From contig JAFGSK010000043.1 in NCBI GenBank assembly GCA_016934635.1, forward strand, positions 1-38,983: a DNA stretch of 38,983 bases. The letters run 5' to 3'. The notes below the pieces were generated by a model that did not search any database, was not told the origin of the DNA, and worked only from the letters and a program-made list of their open reading frames with translations. A program made the position numbers and the translations under genes. Each line of letters opens with the position of its first letter. Positions within the stretch are counted from its first letter, which is position 1. Positions 33,773-38,983 of the stretch are shown here, piece by piece. The stretch comes from Caldifarciminota bacterium (GTDB lineage Bacteria; Hydrothermota; Tepidihabitantia; B3-TA06).

Positions 33773-34864
33773 TCATCTTGGGCTGCGCTTACGACCGTAC
33801 CTGCGAATGAACGAGACGGTCTTGCGTCGGGCTATGTAGTCCGGATACTGGATAGGTGGAGACTTGAAGAAATATGACGAAGGTGCGGTTATCGGCCCCT
33901 TAAGCCCCTTGTCAAGCGCAAGCTTGGCACAGCGAATGGCATCGATCATAACCCCAGCGGAGTTGGGTGAATCCCATACCTCGAGTTTCAATTCAAGGTT
34001 CAAAGGAACGTCGCCAAAGGTTTGGCCTTCCATGCGAAGATGGCACCACTTGCGGTCTTTGAGCCATGGTACGTAGTCTGAGGGTCCTACATGTACGTTC
34101 TCTGCACCCATCTCGTATGGAAGCATTGAAGTAACGGCCTTGGTCTTGGATATCTTCTTCGATTCCAGCCGTTCACGCTCCAACATGTTCAGAAAGTCGG
34201 TGTTGCCACCCACATTTAGCTGAGAAGTTCTCAATAATTTTACCCCGCGCTCTCTGAACAGGGTGGTCAGTACCCGGTGTACGATGGTAGCGCCGACCTG
34301 GGATTTTATATCGTCTCCCAGGACTGGAAGACCTTTTGCACGGAATCGGCGAGGCCAGTACCCACCGGACGCGATAAATACCGGGATACCGTTAACAAAG
34401 GCGCAACCTGCGTCTAAGACCTGCTCAACGTACCACTTCGTGGCCTCTTCTGAACCCACCGGGAGAAAATTGACAACCACATCGGTCTTGGTCTCTTTTA
34501 AGAGCCTTGGGATATCGGCAGTGGAACCAGGTGCCTTCTGGATTATCTGGGAAAGGTACTTGCCCAAACCGTCGTGTGTCATTCCTCTCACTACCTTTAT
34601 ACCCGACTTGGGAACCTTAACAAAAACGGAGGTGTTATTGGGATAGGTATAGATAGCTTGGGCTAGATCCTTCCCAACCTTACGTTTATCTATGTCTATT
34701 CCCAAAGAAAACTCGATATCCGAGATATGGTAGCCCCCGAGATTCACATGCATGATTCCCGGTATACTATCCGATTCGGCGGCGTTGCGGTAGTAATATA
34801 TCCCTTGCACCAGGGAACTTGCGCAGTTTCCTACCCCGATAATCGCAACCCGGATCTTACCCAT
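33773..34864 (-). CDS. ino1: myo-Inositol-1-phosphate synthase
   Basis: 363 aa, the short form found in archaea and some bacteria. It converts glucose-6-phosphate to inositol-3-phosphate (L-myo-inositol-1-phosphate) with bound NAD. Rossmann start [46 protein letters not shown]; the signature block [18 protein letters not shown] followed by [29 protein letters not shown]; and the Lys-rich [11 protein letters not shown] and [12 protein letters not shown]. The product leads to inositol phospholipids or to di-inositol-phosphate osmolytes of thermophiles. It is monocistronic with its own promoter. The start has GGAG upstream. Confidence 0.95.
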   Translation of the reverse strand: MGKIRVAIIGVGNCASSLVQGIYYYRNAAESDSIPGIMHVNLGGYHISDIEFSLGIDIDKRKVGKDLAQAIYTYPNNTSVFVKVPKSGIKVVRGMTHDGLGKYLSQIIQKAPGSTADIPRLLKETKTDVVVNFLPVGSEEATKWYVEQVLDAGCAFVNGIPVFIASGGYWPRRFRAKGLPVLGDDIKSQVGATIVHRVLTTLFRERGVKLLRTSQLNVGGNTDFLNMLERERLESKKISKTKAVTSMLPYEMGAENVHVGPSDYVPWLKDRKWCHLRMEGQTFGDVPLNLELKLEVWDSPNSAGVMIDAIRCAKLALDKGLKGPITAPSSYFFKSPPIQYPDYIARRKTVSFIRRYGRKRSPR

Positions 34865-34897
34865 TTCAACTCCTTTCGCTATCGCACACAGAATGTA

Positions 34898-34925
34898 AGT
34901 TTATAAATAGCAGCCCCCATGTCAA
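34898..34925 (-). promoter_or_regulatory. Promoter of ino1
   Basis: On the minus strand TTGACA (34925-34920) and TAAACT (34903-34898) at 16 bp; a TATAAA two bases nearer is an alternative -10. Confidence 0.6.
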
Positions 34926-35075
34926 GGGGTAAAAGGTTCCTATCTCTGCGTTTCAGGCCTTGAGAAAAAAATGAAATTCTCCAAATCTAATTAAATACTT
35001 CCCTCGTGAAAAGTAATTGTAGAGGTTTTACGGTTTTTAACAGGCATCCAGACCTGCTGTAATGGCTATGCACAC

Positions 35076-35103
35076 TTGACAAAGCTGGATTTTTGATTAG
35101 ATT
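35076..35103 (+). promoter_or_regulatory. Promoter of the first jelly-roll protein gene
   Basis: TTGACA (35076-35081) and TAGATT (35098-35103), spacer 16 bp. The leader to 35235 is about 125 bases and contains an upstream ORF and a GGGGA-CAAGA-TCCCC hairpin (35179-35193). Confidence 0.7.
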
Positions 35104-35148
35104 TATTATGTTATATAAATTGGGTATACAGGGAAAGGAATCAGGAGG

Positions 35149-35238
35149 ATGGTAGTTGATCTCAGGGGCAGAGAAAGTGGGGACAAGATCCCCGAAAAAG
35201 AAATCAATAAACGCTCTAACTTAGGAGGAGCACTATGA
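35149..35238 (+). other. Upstream ORF (29 codons) overlapping the next start
   Basis: ATG at 35149 has AAAGGA nine bases before it. The frame (starting MVVDLRGRESGDK) ends in TGA at 35236-35238, overlapping the ATG at 35235 as ATGA. The peptide is hydrophilic and has no signal. The overlap suggests translational coupling; peptide function is unknown. Confidence 0.45.
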
Positions 35239-36806
35239 GTAAAAAGGTTATAGGTATCGTAGCGGCGATTGTAATGTTAGCTATCGTTGTACCCGGGATA
35301 ACCGCGCAGACGATTCTTCTCGAAGAAGACTTTGAGGAAACCACCTGGCCTCCGTCTGTACCGGGGTTGGGATCATGGACCACCGGATTCTCGTCCGGTG
35401 TCGATAACTGGAACTATAACACCTACTGGGGAAGAGAAGACCAAACCCAGACCCCTAGCGGTACCGACCAGTGCGCGGACAACGATGACGATGCGAACTA
35501 CCCCCCTTCCTACCAAAACGTGGAAAACTACCTGGCTTCGCCGGCATTCGACGGAACCGGCTTTAACGACATCACGTTCGAGTACGACATGTGCTACCGC
35601 TCCATATCCTCATCTCATCAGGTAAGAATCGAGGTATGGGACGGTGATAGTTGGGTAGTGATAGCCAGCTATAACTCCAGCGAAGGATATACGAGTTCGT
35701 CAAGCCATGGTGTTCACCATTTTTGGCACATCAATGATTTTGCCAACCCCGAGATGCAGGTTCGCTACGTATATACCGAAGGCTACCAATCATGGGCATG
35801 GTACTTTGAAATCGACAACGTAACGATCACCGGGACAGGTGGTGGTGGACCTAGTGAAGAAGTCGATCTTGAGATGGTTCAGATACTTCGTCCTTTCGAC
35901 GAAGAAACAGGCGGTGAAGCGTTCAAGCCTGCTTGTAGGATCTTTAACAACTACGAGGGTGAACAACCCTCGTATCTCGAAGCGACCCTTGAGGCGGTGG
36001 TTCGCTGCAGGATAAAGGACATGACTACTCTGCAGACGGTTTACGAGGATGTACTTCAATACGTTCCGCTTGAGTATGGATATAATGAGATCAATGGATT
36101 CAAGTTCTTTACTCCTGAAAGCAATAAGAATTACGAAATCCTCTTCGTGGTTGAACACGAGGACGATGTCAATGAACAGAACAACGACAAGACCATGCGC
36201 TTCAATACTGCCGCTGGCGTAACTGTAGATGCTACGGATATTCTTGCACCTGCAGGTGACGATCAGCAAGGACCTTTCTCTCCATCAGCCGCCTTTACCG
36301 CAGATGATGAAGCTGACGCCACAGGTGTTACTCTGCACTGCAAGATAGAGGATGCGGTATTCAATGCTATCGTCTTTGAAGAAGAAAAAGGGCCGGTAGA
36401 TATTACAGCCGGCGACTCTTATAACGAAACCTTCACAGAAGTAAGCGACCTGATCGATGGTTCTGCCTACACGATCACCTTCTGGGCTACCATCAATAAA
36501 TCAAGCGCCGGTGAAGAGATCTCTAAAACCTTCAATTACATCGAGGCGGTAGCCGAGAACCCGATCATTGAAGCCTTTGGTCTCAAGGTCGCAGGCAGCG
36601 GCGTCACCTTCTCCCTCGGGTCATCCACCGACGTCAGCCTGAAGGTCTACGACGTTGCCGGCAACGTAGTTGCTGCACTGGCTTCGGGTTCCTGGACCGC
36701 AGGTTCACACTCGGTTAATATCGAGGGCCTCGAATCCGGCGTTTACTTCGTCAAGCTTGTGACCCCGTTTTACACTGACGCAGCAAAGGTGATGATAATT
36801 AAGTAA
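35235..36806 (+). CDS. Secreted jelly-roll (choice-of-anchor J/MAM-like) protein with sorting tail
   Basis: 523 aa. Signal peptide 1-25 (KVIGIVAAIVMLAIVVPGITA). Residues about 28-205 form one MAM-like/choice-of-anchor-J jelly roll: LEEDFEETTWPPSVPGLGSW, then YLASPAFDGTGFNDITFEYD, ending WYFEIDNVTITG. A GGGG linker leads to a CARDB-like domain (about 212-330) starting VDLEMVQILRPFDEETGG, a second Ig-like part, and a sorting tail (YDVAGNVVAAL, ESGVYFVKL, ending AAKVMIIK). Jelly-roll domains often bind carbohydrate or serve adhesion; that is family knowledge, not shown here. AGGAGG precedes the ATG. A paralog lies 309 bases downstream behind a similar leader. Confidence 0.82.
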   Translation: MSKKVIGIVAAIVMLAIVVPGITAQTILLEEDFEETTWPPSVPGLGSWTTGFSSGVDNWNYNTYWGREDQTQTPSGTDQCADNDDDANYPPSYQNVENYLASPAFDGTGFNDITFEYDMCYRSISSSHQVRIEVWDGDSWVVIASYNSSEGYTSSSSHGVHHFWHINDFANPEMQVRYVYTEGYQSWAWYFEIDNVTITGTGGGGPSEEVDLEMVQILRPFDEETGGEAFKPACRIFNNYEGEQPSYLEATLEAVVRCRIKDMTTLQTVYEDVLQYVPLEYGYNEINGFKFFTPESNKNYEILFVVEHEDDVNEQNNDKTMRFNTAAGVTVDATDILAPAGDDQQGPFSPSAAFTADDEADATGVTLHCKIEDAVFNAIVFEEEKGPVDITAGDSYNETFTEVSDLIDGSAYTITFWATINKSSAGEEISKTFNYIEAVAENPIIEAFGLKVAGSGVTFSLGSSTDVSLKVYDVAGNVVAALASGSWTAGSHSVNIEGLESGVYFVKLVTPFYTDAAKVMIIK

Positions 36807-36845
36807 AGCTTTTTGGCCATCGAAAGGACAAAAAGAGAAAACTGC

Positions 36846-36870
36846 AAGTGGCGGCCCGTTGCCGCCACTT
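36846..36870 (+). terminator. Hairpin after the first jelly-roll gene
   Basis: AAGTGGCGGC and GCCGCCACTT (10 bp) around CCGTT, followed by TCTCTTTCT; an outer AAAGAGA/TCTCTTT pairing can lengthen it. Located 40 bases after the stop. Confidence 0.7.
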
Positions 36871-36971
36871 TCTCTTTCTGCTTAAGGGATTTAATCCGCC
36901 CATCATTATCCTGCGTTTTTTGCCGAAGGCGACACTTGCAGCCGGTTAGGGTCAAAACGGGTATGAAGGAC

Positions 36972-36999
36972 TTGACAAATACCGAATTTTGACTAAATT
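36972..36999 (+). promoter_or_regulatory. Promoter of the second jelly-roll protein gene
   Basis: TTGACA (36972-36977) and TAAATT (36994-36999), spacer 16 bp, 116 bases before the ATG at 37116. Confidence 0.7.
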
Positions 37000-37019
37000 A
37001 CGTATGGGGTTAGGAGAAA

Positions 37020-37088
37020 ATGAGGCTAGGGGAAATAGTGGGCGAGATGGGGTTTTATACCCCGGGGGATAAGTATTACGCAGAGTAA
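37020..37088 (+). other. Upstream ORF (22 codons)
   Basis: ATG at 37020 with TAGGAG four bases upstream; the frame begins MRLGEIVGEMG, ends GDKYYAE and stops with TAA 27 bases before the main ATG. A GGGG-TTTTATA-CCCC hairpin (37049-37063) lies inside it, in the same relative place as the hairpin in the 35 kb leader. Translation unproven. Confidence 0.45.
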
Positions 37089-37115
37089 ATAAACGCTAAA
37101 CCTAGGAGGAGCATT

Positions 37116-38983
37116 ATGACTAGAAGGGTCATAACCATAATGCTTGTAGCAGCGGTATTCGCTGCATTAACGCCTTTATACGCCCAATGGACCAACCCTG
37201 TTGCCGAGGACTTCAATAGTGAATGGAGCACCACCTCGCCGCCTCCGGGTTGGACTATAAACTATGATGGAACCGTAGGGAGCAGCGACTGGCACCCCTA
37301 TTACTGGTCCCAAACCGGAAGTGACTGCGCCTACATCTACTGGTCGCCTTCAGAAACCGGAACCGACGAACTGATCTCGCCTGTATTCGACTGCTCCGCT
37401 GCAGACATGGTGTACGTGGCCGCAACCCACTGGTTCAGCCATTACGCAACCCCATATACAGCCCAATGGGTCGGTTCGATAGACGGCGGAGAAACATTCC
37501 CGTACGTACTCTTCGACTACAACTACACCTCGTACGGACCAGCACGCGACAGTATTCTCTTCCCGGAAGCCGCCGGCGAAGAGAACGTCTGCATAAACTT
37601 CCTCTTAGACGGTTACAGCTATAACATTAACTACTGGTACGTCGACGACGTTGCAGTATGGATACATGAAAGCGGCGGCGGCCCGGGCGGATGTGACGAC
37701 TTGATCTATGAGCAATTCAACGGAAGCTGGACCACTGCATCACCCCCTGCAGGATGGACCATCGTATACAACACTCCGGCTGATGTCTCAGATTGGTTCA
37801 ACGGAGGATGGGGCGGTTCGACCACCGCCCAGGGCGTGCCCACCATGGTCTACTATGGTGATTATGGCTATGTTCAGACCGACGAATTCGTCTCGCCTAC
37901 ACTCGACTGCTCGGGTTACGACAATGTATATATCGCATTCGATCACGAATACAGCCACTACAGCGGCACTTACGAGAACCAGATCCTGGGTTCGACCAAC
38001 GGCGGTGATACCTGGAACTACGTTGTCTGGGACTATGCCAATTCCAGCAGCGCTCAGCGACGCGACAGCTTCGACATAACTGATTGGGCTGCCGGAGAAT
38101 CACAGGTGGCCTTCAACTGGCACTGCTACGGCGATCCGTGGTACATGAACAACAGGGGATTCGATAACGTCAGGGTCACCGCCTGCACAGAAGGCGTTGT
38201 CCCTCCCCCGGAGCTTGATCTTCAAATGATCCAGATCATTCGTCCTTACGATGAGGAAGAGGGCGGAGTGGCCTTCGTTCCGAGGTGCAGGATCCTCAAC
38301 CCCACCCAAGAAACAGTTGAAGCCGAGATTCGCTGTCAGATGAAAAACATAAATACCCTGCAAACGGTTTACAACGACGTTCATAATTCCTATCCTCTTG
38401 ACCCGGGTTACAACGACGTAGGGGGGTTCAAGTACTTCACACCTGAAGGCAACACAACCTACGAAGCCCTATTTGTTGTCGATAATACAGAAGACGTAAA
38501 CCCGCACAATAATGACGCTACCAAGCAATTCACAACCGTTGCCGGTAAAGATGTAACCCCGTTCGAGATGGTCGCTCCACAAGATAGCATTTTCCTGCCG
38601 TTCACTCCGAAGGCCAAGTTTGAGGAACGCGCAGGCGCACCGGAAACCGATGCTTGGTGCCACTGCAAGATCGAAAACATGGCCGCCTACGGCGCACAAG
38701 TCTACCATGACTCGACTATGATAACCTTCTCAGCCGGGGAAATCAAGGAAGTTGTGTTCTCCGAGATAAGAACAGACAATACTGACTTTACGCCCGGCAG
38801 TTATACGATTACCTTCTGGGCCGCAGATGATCGCGCCGCAAACATCAGCGATCCTGATTTCTTCGTTCAGAGCTTCTATATTAAAGAAGCCGTGGTCGAA
38901 GCGCCGGTCGTTTCGGCATTCGGTCTGAGTGTGGTTAACAACACGGTCAACTTCAGCCTTGCCAAGGCTACTGACGTTAGCCT
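37116..38983 (+). CDS. Secreted protein with two jelly-roll repeats, 3' partial
   Basis: Open from the ATG at 37116 (AGGAGG seven bases upstream) to the window end, 622 codons without stop. Signal peptide about 1-24 (IMLVAAVFAALTPLYAQ). Two choice-of-anchor-J/MAM-like jelly rolls: about 27-185 (EDFNSEWSTTSPPPGWTINY to WYVDDVAVWI) and about 197-365 (EQFNGSWTTASPPAGWTIVY to NRGFDNVRVTA), each with a C-x-x-x/Cys-containing strand (FDCSAADM; LDCSGYDN). Then a CARDB-like domain, DLQMIQIIRPYDEEEGG, clearly paralogous to the previous gene's DLEMVQILRPFDEETGG. The sorting tail has just begun (AFGLSVVNNTVNFSL) when the window ends. Adhesion is a guess. Confidence 0.85.
   Translation, partial: MTRRVITIMLVAAVFAALTPLYAQWTNPVAEDFNSEWSTTSPPPGWTINYDGTVGSSDWHPYYWSQTGSDCAYIYWSPSETGTDELISPVFDCSAADMVYVAATHWFSHYATPYTAQWVGSIDGGETFPYVLFDYNYTSYGPARDSILFPEAAGEENVCINFLLDGYSYNINYWYVDDVAVWIHESGGGPGGCDDLIYEQFNGSWTTASPPAGWTIVYNTPADVSDWFNGGWGGSTTAQGVPTMVYYGDYGYVQTDEFVSPTLDCSGYDNVYIAFDHEYSHYSGTYENQILGSTNGGDTWNYVVWDYANSSSAQRRDSFDITDWAAGESQVAFNWHCYGDPWYMNNRGFDNVRVTACTEGVVPPPELDLQMIQIIRPYDEEEGGVAFVPRCRILNPTQETVEAEIRCQMKNINTLQTVYNDVHNSYPLDPGYNDVGGFKYFTPEGNTTYEALFVVDNTEDVNPHNNDATKQFTTVAGKDVTPFEMVAPQDSIFLPFTPKAKFEERAGAPETDAWCHCKIENMAAYGAQVYHDSTMITFSAGEIKEVVFSEIRTDNTDFTPGSYTITFWAADDRAANISDPDFFVQSFYIKEAVVEAPVVSAFGLSVVNNTVNFSLAKATDVS

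Noticed and set aside
1..38983. CRISPR array, transposon or phage island
   Set aside because: No regularly spaced direct repeats, transposase, integrase or capsid-like frames were seen; base composition is fairly even throughout.

Overview
The window reads as chromosomal DNA of an uncultured, diderm, probably anaerobic bacterium. Evidence for an outer membrane is direct: a PorV-like barrel fused to an OmpA domain, a TolC/MFP/RND efflux set, a small beta-barrel protein and a LolA-like protein. Seven complete or 5'-cut secreted proteins end in a tail of the type 'DxxGR.. (S/P)GVYFxRL ... K(I/V)xxxK', the FlgD-like or type-IX-like sorting tail common in the FCB group and in candidate phyla such as WOR-3/Stahlbacteria. 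Placement in such a candidate phylum is inference. No IS element, phage gene, CRISPR array or rRNA was seen.

Layout. 1-3366: a gingipain-like C25 protease (5' end cut by the window edge) and a beta-propeller-like secreted protein. 3421-4671: an FmdB zinc ribbon, then on the minus strand tRNA-Gly(CCC) and an LPP20-like protein. 5112-7435 (minus): a PorV-OmpA fusion overlapped by a small unknown ORF. 7552-8386: nitroreductase and tRNA-Glu(CTC). 8556-10541: an FG-GAP/VCBS secreted protein. 10923-18026: a tightly overlapped efflux operon (outer-membrane protein, TetR, TolC, MFP, RND, LolA-like) behind a TetR-type palindrome. 18300-25225 (minus): three tandem secreted M1 metallopeptidases and a lipoprotein. 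25737-27571 (minus): malic enzyme and cytidine deaminase. 27956-30768: APS reductase and two TauE/SafE permeases, a probable sulfur-assimilation unit. 31039-31428: a half-size TauE. 31483-34864 (minus): S41 protease, thymidylate kinase, and separately inositol-1-phosphate synthase. 35076-38983: two paralogous secreted jelly-roll proteins, the second cut by the window end.

Gene expression signals are unusually legible. Fourteen TTGACA/TATAAT-like promoters share a spacer of exactly 16 bp. Several place the start codon 6-9 nt after the -10 box, which predicts leaderless or almost leaderless mRNAs (fmdB, cdd and two mini-ORFs). Short ORFs sit in the leaders of cysH and of both terminal secreted-protein genes. 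The least expected points are the PorV-OmpA fusion, the leaderless octapeptide ahead of cysH, the paired uORF leaders at 35-37 kb, the hairpin-less efflux adaptor, the altered GAMEN motif in one of three M1 paralogs, and a decayed copy of a sorting tail at 18124-18299.
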